Both the position numbers and the translations under genes were made by a program. Below are positions 1 through 5,899 of a stretch of 8,121 nt of DNA, piece by piece; the first letter of the stretch is position 1; each line of letters opens with the position of its first letter. The stretch spans positions 1 to 8,121 of the forward strand of contig PXAW01000432.1 of NCBI GenBank assembly GCA_003567055.1, written 5' to 3'. This DNA comes from Hyphomicrobiales bacterium. GTDB taxonomy: Bacteria; Pseudomonadota; Alphaproteobacteria; Rhizobiales; Beijerinckiaceae. The notes beneath the pieces were generated by a model. It did not search any database, had not been told where the DNA came from, and was given only the letters and a program-made list of their open reading frames with translations.

Positions 1-1499
1 CCTATGTCGATATCGATGAAATGCTGACCAAGCATTTCGCGGTGCTCGGCACGACCGGTGTCGGCAAATCCAGCGGCATCGCCCTGATGCTGCGCGCCGT
101 TCTCGCCGAGCGCCCGCGCCAGCGGATCTTCCTGCTCGATCCGCATGCCGAATACGCCAATTGCTTCGAAAAGTCGCAGATGCGGCTGATCACACCGGAA
201 AATCTGCGGCTTCCCTTCTGGATGTTCGCCTTCGAAGAATTCGTCGATGCGCTGTTTCGCGCCCGCCCGGGCGTCGATGCCGAGGTCAATCTGCTGGCCC
301 AGGCGATCATGGACGCCAAAGCCGCCTATGCCCAGGAGCGCAGCGGCGCGGGGGCGAGCCTGCGCCGGCCCGGCAGCGGCGGTACGGGCGGGTTCACGGT
401 GGATACGCCGGCTCCCTATCGGCTCGCGGATCTGTTGCGGCTGCTCGACGAGGGGATGGGGCGGCTCGAGAACCGCTCGGAAGTGCCGATCTATCAGCGA
501 TTGATCGCGCGAATCCGCTCGCTCTCTCAGGATCCGCGCTACGCCTTCATGTTCGCTGATGCCAATATCGGCGGTGATACCATGGTCGAGACCCTCGACG
601 GCCTGTTCAACCTCACCGATCACAGGCGCCGCATCACCGTGATGCAGCTTGCCGGATTGCCCGCGGAGGTGGTCGATTCCGTCGTCTCGGTGCTGGCGCG
701 GCTGGCTTTCGAGCTCGGGCTGTGGAGCGGCGGGGCCGTGCCCCTGCTCTTCGTCTGCGAGGAAGCCCATCGCTATGCCCCAGCCGAACGCCATCTCGGT
801 TTCGGCCCGACCAAGAAGGCGATCTCGCGCATCGCCAAGGAGGGCCGCAAATACGGTATCGGGCTCGGCCTGGTGACCCAGCGCCCCGCCGATCTCGATC
901 CGCCGATCATCTCGCAATGCAGCACCCTTTTCGCCATGCGCATGGCCAATGACCGCGACCAGGCCATCGTCAAGAGCGCCGTCTCGGATGCGGCGGAATC
1001 CCTCGTCGCCTTCGTGCCGGCTCTGGGCATTCGCGAGGTCTTCGCTTTCGGCGAAGCCGTGCCGCTGCCCATGCGCATCCGCTTCGACAGCCTTCCGGCG
1101 CAGTTCCTGCCCGGCCCGGACAACAATCTGGGCGCACGCAACGAGACCGCGCTGACCCATGGCGACATCGCCGCCGTCATCGCCCGCTGGCGCCGTGCCG
1201 GCAGCATGCGCGAGTCCGGAGAGAGCCTGTCGGGGGAGAGCCTGGCGGGGGAGAGTTTGGCGGTGGAGAGTTTGGCGGTGGAGAGTTTGGCGAGAGATCG
1301 CGGCGAGGATCCCGTACCCCGCCGGACAGCCCCGGCCATGGCGCATGACCAGGCAAACCGCGTGCAGCATCCCGGCCCCGGCTCCGCTGCAAAGATGCCG
1401 GCAAATGCAGGCCAGGTGGAGACCCTGCGCGACGAGGATCTGATGCCGCAGGAATTCAGCGCCCTGCAATCCACATTGCTGCGCCGTCGCCTGTTCTGA
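1..1499 (+). CDS. HerA-type (DUF87) DNA-translocase ATPase, 5' end outside the window
   Basis: This is a hexameric RecA/FtsK-fold ATPase of the HerA family, which pumps or unwinds double-stranded DNA; archaeal HerA works with the NurA nuclease in end resection. The frame is open from base 3, so the usual N-terminal HAS-barrel lies upstream and the first visible ATG at 21 is internal. Numbering from that Met, Walker A is GTTGVGKS (residues 10-17), followed by LLDPHAEYA. Walker B is LLFVCEEAH, with acidic residues E247/E248. EGRKYG (R276, arginine-finger candidate) leads into the sensor motif VTQRPADLDPP (about 285-295). After about residue 395 comes a low-complexity tail with five ESLA-type repeats, then a short end STLLRRRLF. 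The gene converges on the DUF1045 gene with a 28-base gap. The family call is firm. Whether it serves housekeeping repair or a defence system cannot be told without the upstream gene. Confidence 0.93.
   Translation, partial: YVDIDEMLTKHFAVLGTTGVGKSSGIALMLRAVLAERPRQRIFLLDPHAEYANCFEKSQMRLITPENLRLPFWMFAFEEFVDALFRARPGVDAEVNLLAQAIMDAKAAYAQERSGAGASLRRPGSGGTGGFTVDTPAPYRLADLLRLLDEGMGRLENRSEVPIYQRLIARIRSLSQDPRYAFMFADANIGGDTMVETLDGLFNLTDHRRRITVMQLAGLPAEVVDSVVSVLARLAFELGLWSGGAVPLLFVCEEAHRYAPAERHLGFGPTKKAISRIAKEGRKYGIGLGLVTQRPADLDPPIISQCSTLFAMRMANDRDQAIVKSAVSDAAESLVAFVPALGIREVFAFGEAVPLPMRIRFDSLPAQFLPGPDNNLGARNETALTHGDIAAVIARWRRAGSMRESGESLSGESLAGESLAVESLAVESLARDRGEDPVPRRTAPAMAHDQANRVQHPGPGSAAKMPANAGQVETLRDEDLMPQEFSALQSTLLRRRLF
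1218..1292 (+). repeat. Five 15-bp in-frame tandem repeats in the herA-like tail
   Basis: Five consecutive 15-base units encode GESLS, GESLA, GESLA, VESLA and VESLA. Units four and five (1263-1277 and 1278-1292) are identical. Units one and two use AGC CTG for Ser-Leu, while units three to five use AGT TTG, which is unusual in this GC-rich gene. The pattern fits stepwise duplication by slippage. Each unit is a multiple of three, so copy-number change keeps the frame. The repeat lies outside the ATPase core, in a tail that is probably disordered. Confidence 0.9.
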
Positions 1500-1504
1500 A
1501 GCCG

Positions 1505-1520
1505 GCCCGGCGGCCCGGGC
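1505..1520. terminator. GC-rich hairpin between convergent genes (possible weak terminator)
   Basis: GCCCGG (1505-1510) and CCGGGC (1515-1520) form a perfect 6-bp stem with a 4-base loop. It sits in the 28-base gap between the convergent herA-like and DUF1045 genes. No T-run follows on either strand, so it is not a typical Rho-independent terminator. It may simply reflect base composition. Confidence 0.25.
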
Positions 1521-1527
1521 ACCCCGT

Positions 1528-2313
1528 TCAGGGAAGGCGCGCTTTCCCGAAACCGGCACGATGCAGGATGCGAAAGGGTTCGCCCGGTATCTGCCGGCAC
1601 AGAGCCAGATGGTCGATGACTGCGGCCTCATCGGGCAGCATCGCCCGCCGCAGGGCGTCCAACCCGGTTTTCAGCATCGCGCGCTCGCTGGCCGAGACCC
1701 GCCCGCTCAGGGTCATATGGAAGGTAAAGGCATCAAGGACGGCGGGATAGCCGTATTGATCGAGCAATGCGCGTTTGCGCGGCGGCAGCGATTGCGGATT
1801 GCGCCGGGCATATTCCTCCGCCGTGAGCGGGGCCCTGAAGGGTTCGAAGGCGATGACCGCCCGCGCCTCGAGATCACGCAGCGCGGGTGTCTGTTCTGGG
1901 CCGGATTCGACCAGCGCCAGAAAGGCGGTGTCATCGCCGTCTGCACCCAGTTCGGCGATGACGAGCGGAGCCAGCGTGACCGGCGCGCAATCGGCGCAGA
2001 AGGCATCGAGCGCTGCGATCAGACCCGCCTCGTCGCAGCCCTCGGCGAGCCGGATCGGCGGCTTGATCGTGGCGTGGAAGCCGTAGATGCGCGGGCGCCG
2101 CGTCAGTTCCGCGAGCCGCTCCGGCGTAATCGCGCCCAGATCCGGCCGGGGCACGTCTTCGCCACGGGCGGAATCGTAACCGAGCACGCTCGACCCGAAG
2201 CGCCACAGCGGCGTCTCCGGGCGCGGCGCGAAATAGATCGCGTAGCGCGTGCGCGGATCGGAACGCGGGGTGGTATCGTACCGCCTGTGCGGATCGGGCC
2301 GGGCCTGGTTCAT
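1528..2313 (-). CDS. DUF1045 family, 2H-phosphoesterase-like protein
   Basis: This 261-residue protein belongs to the DUF1045 group, often named 'putative phosphonate metabolism protein' because relatives lie in phn operons. It has the two signature motifs of the 2H phosphoesterase fold: HATIKPP (H80, T82) and HMTLS (H199, T201). In this superfamily the two H-x-T motifs face each other and act on cyclic phosphate or phosphodiester bonds. The block RYAIYFAPRPETPLWRFG near the N-terminus and the RPRIYGFHATIKPP stretch are typical of the family. The start ATG overlaps the stop of the upstream gamma-glutamyltransferase gene as ATGA (2310-2313), with a G-rich stretch just before it, so translation is probably coupled. 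No other phn gene is visible, so a phosphonate role is unsupported here and the substrate is unknown. Confidence 0.88.
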   Translation of the reverse strand: MNQARPDPHRRYDTTPRSDPRTRYAIYFAPRPETPLWRFGSSVLGYDSARGEDVPRPDLGAITPERLAELTRRPRIYGFHATIKPPIRLAEGCDEAGLIAALDAFCADCAPVTLAPLVIAELGADGDDTAFLALVESGPEQTPALRDLEARAVIAFEPFRAPLTAEEYARRNPQSLPPRKRALLDQYGYPAVLDAFTFHMTLSGRVSASERAMLKTGLDALRRAMLPDEAAVIDHLALCRQIPGEPFRILHRAGFGKARLP

Positions 2314-3932
2314 GCGCCCCCCATCCCGCGTGTCGCGCCCCCGGCGCGCGGATCATGCGTGGCGGCGATGCGCCCGTCCCGGGGGTGGCGCACCAGCATG
2401 CCGGCATGGCCGAGCAGGTCTGCATAGGGCAATCCGATCTCCTCCACGATCTGACCGCGTGCCGCAAGACCGGAGACGATATCGGGGTCGAAGCGGTTTT
2501 CGAGCTTCAGCGTGGTCGAATCCTGCCCCCAGGTACGTCCGAGCAGCCAGCGCGGCGCATCGACCGCTGCGGCGGGATCCATGCCGAAGCGGTAGCGCGT
2601 GAAGATCTGCGCCTGCGTCTGCGGCTGGCCGTCGCCGCCCATGCAGCCATAGGACATCACCCGCCCGTCATTGAAGACCGCGAGCGCCGGGTTCAGCGTG
2701 TGGAAGGGCTTGCGACCCGGTTGCAGCGGGTTGCGCGCAGAGGGATCGAGGGAGAACGACATCCCGCGATTCTGCCACAACACGCCCGTGGCGGGCAGGA
2801 CGAGCCCCGCGCCGTAATCCCAGTAGACCGATTGTATATAGGAGACCGCCCGCCCCGCATCGTCGATCGCGCCCATCCAGATGGTATCGCCGTGATCAGC
2901 CGCGAGCGGGAAGGCGGCGGCGCGGGCCATGTCGATGCCCCCCGCCTCGCGGGCGATCGCATCGGGGGTGAGCAGGGCGTCGGGATCGGCATCGAGCCGG
3001 GCCGGGTCGGTCACCACCCGGTCACGGATGGCAAAGGCGCGCTTGACCGCCTCGATCAGCCCGTGATGATGGTCGAGGCTGTCGCGGCGCGTCACGCCGA
3101 GCCGCTCGAACATGCCCAGAATCATCAGCGAGGCGATGCCCTGGGTGGGCGGCGGGAAGTTCCACAGGGTCGCATCCGTCAGCCGCAGGCTGAGCGGGCG
3201 CACCGCACGCGCCGCGTATGATTCGAGATCCGCGCGGGTCACCGGCGCACCGGCGCGTTCCAGATCGGCCGCGATCTCGCGCCCGACATCGCCGCGATAG
3301 AAATCGGCCAGGCCCGCATCAGCGAGATGGCTCAGCGTATCGCCCAGAGGCAGGACGCGGCGCGACGCGCCCGCGCGGGGCGGCTCGCCGGCCAGCGTAT
3401 AGGTCGCGTCGAAACCGGGCACCGCGCGCAAGGCTTCGAGCGTGGCGCCGCCGGCCTCGCGATCCCAGTAACGCTGCTCGGATTCGGCCACCGGGTAACC
3501 CTCGCGGGCATGGCGGATCGCGTCTTCGAGGAGGACCGGCAGGGGGAGGCGCCCGCCCGCAGCCTTCGCCGCTTCCTGTGCGAGCGCCCAGCCGCCGACG
3601 GCGCCGGCAACGGTCAGGGCCGCTAATGGCCCGCGCGCGGGAATCGTCTCATGCCCGGCCTCGCGGTAGAAATCCCGCGTCGCGCGGGCGCCGGCGGGGC
3701 CGCAGGCCTCGATCCCGGTCACTTTTCCGTCGGGCTCGCGAATCAGCCAGAAACCGTCGCCGCCCATGGCATTCATATGCGGATAGACCACGGCGATGGT
3801 CGCCGCCATGGCGATCATCGCCTCCACCGCATTGCCGCCCTCCTCCAGAACGCGCGCACCGGTCTCTGCGGCCAGCGGCGATGGCGCCGCGACGGCGCTT
3901 TTCGAGAAGACGGGCGTGGTATCGCTGGGCAT
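2310..3932 (-). CDS. ggt: Gamma-glutamyltransferase (YwrD-like, no signal peptide)
   Basis: An N-terminal-nucleophile enzyme that transfers or hydrolyses gamma-glutamyl groups from glutathione and related compounds; it is normally made as a proenzyme cleaved before the catalytic Thr. The predicted protein has 540 residues. The N-terminal block runs AVAAPSPLAAETGARVLEEG then GGNAVEAMIA. MGGDGFW and FPPPTQGIASLMILGMFE follow. The nucleophile is Thr350 in DHGDTIWMGA, and downstream come VLWQNRGMSF, PGRKPFHTLNPALA and the oxyanion-region motif MGGDGQPQTQ. These fit the YwrD-like branch better than periplasmic E. coli-type Ggt. The Met at 3932 was chosen because family similarity starts there. A GTG at 4010 would add 26 residues without resemblance to the family or to a signal peptide. 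Neither start has a strong ribosome-binding site. Without a signal peptide the enzyme is probably cytoplasmic. It is first in an operon with the DUF1045 gene. Confidence 0.92.
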   Translation of the reverse strand: MPSDTTPVFSKSAVAAPSPLAAETGARVLEEGGNAVEAMIAMAATIAVVYPHMNAMGGDGFWLIREPDGKVTGIEACGPAGARATRDFYREAGHETIPARGPLAALTVAGAVGGWALAQEAAKAAGGRLPLPVLLEDAIRHAREGYPVAESEQRYWDREAGGATLEALRAVPGFDATYTLAGEPPRAGASRRVLPLGDTLSHLADAGLADFYRGDVGREIAADLERAGAPVTRADLESYAARAVRPLSLRLTDATLWNFPPPTQGIASLMILGMFERLGVTRRDSLDHHHGLIEAVKRAFAIRDRVVTDPARLDADPDALLTPDAIAREAGGIDMARAAAFPLAADHGDTIWMGAIDDAGRAVSYIQSVYWDYGAGLVLPATGVLWQNRGMSFSLDPSARNPLQPGRKPFHTLNPALAVFNDGRVMSYGCMGGDGQPQTQAQIFTRYRFGMDPAAAVDAPRWLLGRTWGQDSTTLKLENRFDPDIVSGLAARGQIVEEIGLPYADLLGHAGMLVRHPRDGRIAATHDPRAGGATRGMGGA

Positions 3933-4141
3933 CGGGACGTTCCGTGATCGGGCGAATCGGGTTGCGTGGAGAGGTGCCGGCAGTGAGATGCCGACGGAGA
4001 AGTCCTGCACCGCGTTTCAGCATGCCATATCGCAGATGCCGACGCCATCCCCGGAGCGCCCGTGTGACGCCCCGACACGCCGTATCCGCAATCGCCCGCC
4101 TTGTGCCGGGATGGCGCGGGTCCCACATTGATTCCGGTTCT

Positions 4142-4186
4142 GCCGAGCTTGAATTCGCCGAGCTTGATTTTGCCGAAAGCGAGGAG
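4142..4186. repeat. Short 15-bp tandem repeat upstream of usp
   Basis: GCCGAGCTTGAATTC (4142-4156) and GCCGAGCTTGATTTT (4157-4171) agree at 13 of 15 bases. A third, much weaker unit starts with GCCGA at 4172. The repeat ends just before the usp ribosome-binding site, so it would lie in the promoter or leader. It could be a double operator or a slippage remnant. Each unit contains CTTGA, which resembles an RpoH -35 element, but no matching -10 was seen at the right distance. Confidence 0.6.
4181..4186 (+). promoter_or_regulatory. Ribosome-binding site for the upstream usp start
   Basis: GAGGAG is followed after 11 bases by GTG at 4198. The spacing is slightly long but usable. It is the main support for placing the original usp start at 4198, together with the beta-strand-like MDILIQVSP that follows. 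Confidence 0.55.
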
Positions 4187-4197
4187 CGCGTCGCATC

Positions 4198-4317
4198 GTG
4201 GACATTCTCATCCAGGTCTCGCCGGTCGATGCGGCCTACGCCCCGGCACCGGACGGCGCCGGCGGCACAATCCCCCCACATGCCGCCTATGCTCTCGATC
4301 TCGCGGCATCGCGCTGA
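4198..4317 (+). pseudogene. N-terminal piece of the usp gene, ended by an in-frame TGA
   Basis: From GTG 4198 the frame encodes 39 residues, starting MDILIQVSPVDAAYA and ending AAYALDLAASR, and stops at TGA 4315-4317. This is what the first beta-strand and first helix of a Usp domain look like. The missing next strand (GRLTVLVFEIT) continues in the very same frame directly after the stop. Codon choice and G/C bias are alike on both sides of the TGA. One base change, for example TGA from CGA (Arg), would restore a 281-residue tandem Usp. A real nonsense mutation, a sequencing or assembly error, and programmed restart are all possible. On its own, a 39-residue peptide is unlikely to fold as a Usp. 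Confidence 0.7.
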
Positions 4318-4320
4318 GGA
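4316..4320 (+). promoter_or_regulatory. Shine-Dalgarno-like GAGGA overlapping the usp TGA, possible restart site
   Basis: The last two bases of the TGA are part of GAGGA, which stands 9 bases before GTG 4330 in the same frame. A ribosome ending at the TGA would be placed to restart at this GTG. The same bases form a short perfect inverted repeat, TGAGG-ACG-CCTCA (4315-4327). This supports possible translation of the downstream part but does not prove it. Confidence 0.4.
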
Positions 4321-4329
4321 CGCCTCACG

Positions 4330-5043
4330 GTGCTGGTCTTCGAGATCACCAATCTCGCCGGCGAGGAAGAGGACGAAGCGGAAATGGCGCGCGAGGCGCA
4401 GGGCGAGACGACGCCGGCGCAACGGGCAATGGCCGGTATTCTCAGCCGTTCAGCCGCCGCGCATGGCGTCCCCGTCGAGATCGTGACCGGGCGCAATTAC
4501 GCCTTCACCATCGCCGAAACCCTGGCCGATTACGCGCGGCTGAGCGATCTCGTGGTGATCGGCACGCAGGGCCCGCTCACCTTCCCGCGCAAGCATCTGG
4601 CCGATCACATCCTGTTTGATACCGGACGCCCGGTTCTGCTGGTACCCGGGCAGGCGCAATGCGCCGCATCGACCATCGTCGTCGCCTGGGATGCATCACG
4701 CGCGGCGACGCGTGCCCTGCATGATGCGATGCCGCTTCTGCAAGGCGCGGATCGGGTGCTGGTCACCACCATCCATGACGGCGGCGACGCGCGGGCCGGC
4801 CAGTCGGGCGTCGAACTCTGCCGGCGCCTGGCGCAGCGCGGAATCAACGCGGAATTTACCGGTATCGAACGCCAGGGCCGTCAGATCGGTGCCTGCATCA
4901 CCGCGTTCTGCGCGCATAGCGGAGCCGATCTTCTGGTGATGGGTGCCAAGCGCCATGCCCGGCTGCGTGATCTGGTCTATGGCAGCGCCAGCCACATGAT
5001 CTTCGATGCCGGCCCCGCCCTCCCCGTTCTGATGGCGAATTGA
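4330..5043 (+). CDS. Universal stress protein, tandem UspA domains, first domain N-terminally truncated by the stop
   Basis: The Usp family binds ATP or other ligands and supports stress survival in the cytoplasm. The open part encodes 237 residues. The remainder of domain 1 covers about 1-106 and ends with DLVVIGTQGPL and RPVLLVPG. Domain 2 covers about 115-236, starting STIVVAWDASRAATRAL and ending with LLVMGAKRHARLRDLVYGSA and LPVLM. That last block is the usual Usp nucleotide-binding region (G-x2-...-G-S). Domain 1 lacks its first strand and helix, which are encoded upstream behind the TGA at 4315-4317. GTG 4330 is the first possible start after that stop and has GAGGA 9 bases before it. 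ATG 4384 is a later alternative. The stop codon overlaps the ribosome-binding region of the DUF6522-type gene, so the two are probably co-transcribed. The family call is firm; the true start and function of the broken gene are not. Confidence 0.85.
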   Translation: MLVFEITNLAGEEEDEAEMAREAQGETTPAQRAMAGILSRSAAAHGVPVEIVTGRNYAFTIAETLADYARLSDLVVIGTQGPLTFPRKHLADHILFDTGRPVLLVPGQAQCAASTIVVAWDASRAATRALHDAMPLLQGADRVLVTTIHDGGDARAGQSGVELCRRLAQRGINAEFTGIERQGRQIGACITAFCAHSGADLLVMGAKRHARLRDLVYGSASHMIFDAGPALPVLMAN

Positions 5044-5050
5044 GGAGCCG

Positions 5051-5365
5051 ATGCGCGACCAGACGGGCAAACAGGGCATGCGTATCGCGTTCGACGGCGA
5101 TGACCCGCTCGTCGATGCACGCCTCGTCGCGCAGGCGTTTTCGCTGACACCGGAGCGGGTGATGGCGGGTTTGCGCGACGGCTCGATCACCACGATGACG
5201 GAGCGCGGCACGGGGGAGGATGCCGGGCGCTGGCGGCTGACCTTCTTCCACGACAATTGCCGTATGCGCCTGATCGTCGACGAAACCGGCACGGTCCTCC
5301 AGCATTCCCGTGTCGATTTCGGCGAGACGCCCCTCCCCCCGGCAATGCGCCGACCGGGTGACTAG
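5051..5365 (+). CDS. Small DUF6522-type protein of unknown function
   Basis: A 104-residue cytoplasmic protein with no signal peptide or membrane segment. It resembles the alphaproteobacterial DUF6522 family, chiefly through GTGEDAGRWRLTFFHD (about 53-68) followed by MRLIVDETGTVL (about 72-83). The N-terminal half (LVAQAFSLTPERVMAGLRDG) looks helical. No catalytic motif was recognised. It starts 7 bases after the usp stop. The GAGGAG at 5042-5047 overlaps that stop and stands only 3 bases before ATG 5051, which is closer than usual. An internal ATG at 5078 (MRIAFDGDDPL) is therefore an alternative start, giving 95 residues and matching where conserved sequence appears to begin. It is probably in an operon with usp, and converges on the DUF1127-like gene. 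Confidence 0.75.
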   Translation: MRDQTGKQGMRIAFDGDDPLVDARLVAQAFSLTPERVMAGLRDGSITTMTERGTGEDAGRWRLTFFHDNCRMRLIVDETGTVLQHSRVDFGETPLPPAMRRPGD

Positions 5366-5429
5366 ACCGCGTTCCGGCCCGAATCCGTCAGATCGCAAAG
5401 CGCTGTGGCGCAGATCCGGGATACGGACC

Positions 5430-5445
5430 GTTTCAGGCATGAAAC
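5430..5445. repeat. Inverted repeat GTTTCA-N4-TGAAAC at the 3' end of the DUF1127-like gene
   Basis: A perfect 6-bp inverted repeat with a 4-base loop covers the last codons and stop of the DUF1127-like gene, in the convergent gap. No T-run follows on either strand, so it is at best a weak terminator. The same hexamer occurs in the divergent promoter boxes at 5835 and 5904, which may be chance. Confidence 0.35.
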
Positions 5446-5780
5446 AGCGAGATCCCCTGATCCTGCCGGCTGTCGCGACGCGGCGCGGCGTCCTTCTCCC
5501 GAATCACCGTGAAGGTCGTATCCTCCTCGTAGCCGGCGCGGATGGCGAGGCGCTCGACATCGACATCGAGCATCGCCCGCGACAGGCCGAGCATGGCGAG
5601 CTGGCGATCATTGAGCCGCTCCAGCACGCGCGTGATCGCGACGATGTCGCGCTCGAAGCGCCAGTCGCGATAGGTGGCGGCGAGCCGGTCCAGGCTTTCC
5701 TGAACGAGCTGGCGCATCAGCCCGTCCTGGTGGCGTGTGGCGGCGGATGATCCGACCGTATGATGCGTGGGTGCCAGCAT
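5433..5780 (-). CDS. DUF1127-like small protein
   Basis: A 115-residue soluble, charged protein. Residues about 40-80 (W40, then RVLERLNDRQLAMLGLSRAML) match the core of DUF1127, whose hallmark is W...L..LsDreL.diGLsR. In alphaproteobacteria, Arg-rich DUF1127 proteins affect RNA turnover and phosphate, carbon or stress responses, but most are only about 45-70 residues. This one has extra N-terminal (1-38) and C-terminal (84-115) arms and is more acidic, so it may be a distinct relative. ATG 5780 was chosen because AAGGAG stands 7 bases before it (5788-5793). An upstream extension to 5819 would be an Arg run without support. Its promoter appears to be the minus-strand copy of the twin element at 5815-5844, so it is probably co-regulated with the membrane cassette on the other side. 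Confidence 0.75.
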   Translation of the reverse strand: MLAPTHHTVGSSAATRHQDGLMRQLVQESLDRLAATYRDWRFERDIVAITRVLERLNDRQLAMLGLSRAMLDVDVERLAIRAGYEEDTTFTVIREKDAAPRRDSRQDQGISLFHA

Positions 5781-5814
5781 CGGATATCTCCTTCTCCTGC
5801 GATTGTCTCGACCC

Positions 5815-5844
5815 TGCAAACGGGCCGTGCCCGGGTTTCATCCC
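5815..5844 (-). promoter_or_regulatory. Bipartite promoter-like element, leftward copy
   Basis: Read on the minus strand, GGGATGAAAC (5844-5835) is followed after 12 bases by CGTTTGCA (5822-5815), which ends 34 bases before the DUF1127-like ATG. The same two boxes with the same 12-base spacer occur facing the other way at 5900-5929, while the spacer sequence differs. Conserved boxes with a constant-length but variable spacer are what a promoter or bipartite operator looks like. Read as GGATG-N16-CGTT it resembles the EcfG general-stress promoter (GGAAC-N16/17-CGTT), but the -35 match is imperfect. Confidence 0.55.
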
Positions 5845-5899
5845 GGCTGCGACCCGATGTCGTCATCCGGGAGGCTGAAGCAGGTTTTTTGCGCCGGGC

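Larger units (their letters stand above)
3933..4197. other. Divergent intergenic region between ggt and usp
   Basis: These 265 bases must hold the promoters for ggt (leftward) and usp (rightward). No convincing sigma-70-like pair was found. A TTGATT at 4128-4133 has GAATTC 17 bases downstream, a poor -10 match. A 15-bp repeat lies at 4142-4171. CGTGT (4061-4065) and ACACG (4075-4079) could form a small stem. An open frame running rightwards through the region is Arg-rich and reads out of frame into usp, so it is not called as a gene. Confidence 0.5.

Noticed and set aside
773..1600. 275-codon leftward open frame antisense to the HerA-type gene
   Set aside because: It contains the antisense of the repeat array as a Ser-Leu-Ala-Lys-type low-complexity run, has no family resemblance, and overlaps the conserved ATPase core on the other strand.
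1561..3221. Two 288-codon rightward open frames antisense to the DUF1045 and ggt genes (1561-2427 and 2355-3221)
   Set aside because: They mirror confidently identified minus-strand genes, show no recognisable domain, and have no convincing ribosome-binding sites.
4128..4156. Sigma-70 promoter TTGATT-N17-GAATTC for usp
   Set aside because: The spacing is right, but the -10 hexamer has almost no match to TATAAT, so it is not reported as a promoter.
4142..4186. Fragment of a pentapeptide-repeat protein (AELEF AELDF AESEE) upstream of usp
   Set aside because: There are only about two and a half units and no start signal, and the frame runs into Arg-rich nonsense out of phase with usp. It is better treated as a DNA repeat.
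4315..4327. TGA read as selenocysteine in the usp gene, with the small TGAGG-ACG-CCTCA hairpin as a SECIS element
   Set aside because: A bacterial SECIS is a larger stem-loop with its apical loop well downstream of the TGA. This one has 5 bp and includes the TGA itself. The site lies before a beta-strand where Usp proteins have no catalytic residue, so selenocysteine has no expected role.
3218..4486. Long rightward open frame (422 codons) across ggt and the usp start
   Set aside because: The product is dominated by Arg, Ser and Pro with no domain. It lies antisense to ggt for most of its length and out of frame with usp, as expected from GC-rich codon bias on the opposite strand.
5842..5890. 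Nested hairpin followed by T6 in the middle of the divergent region, as a terminator
   Set aside because: CCCGG/CCGGG (5842-5846, 5867-5871) encloses CGAC/GTCG, but the T-run (5885-5890) begins 13 bases after the stem, and no gene is transcribed into this site from the left.
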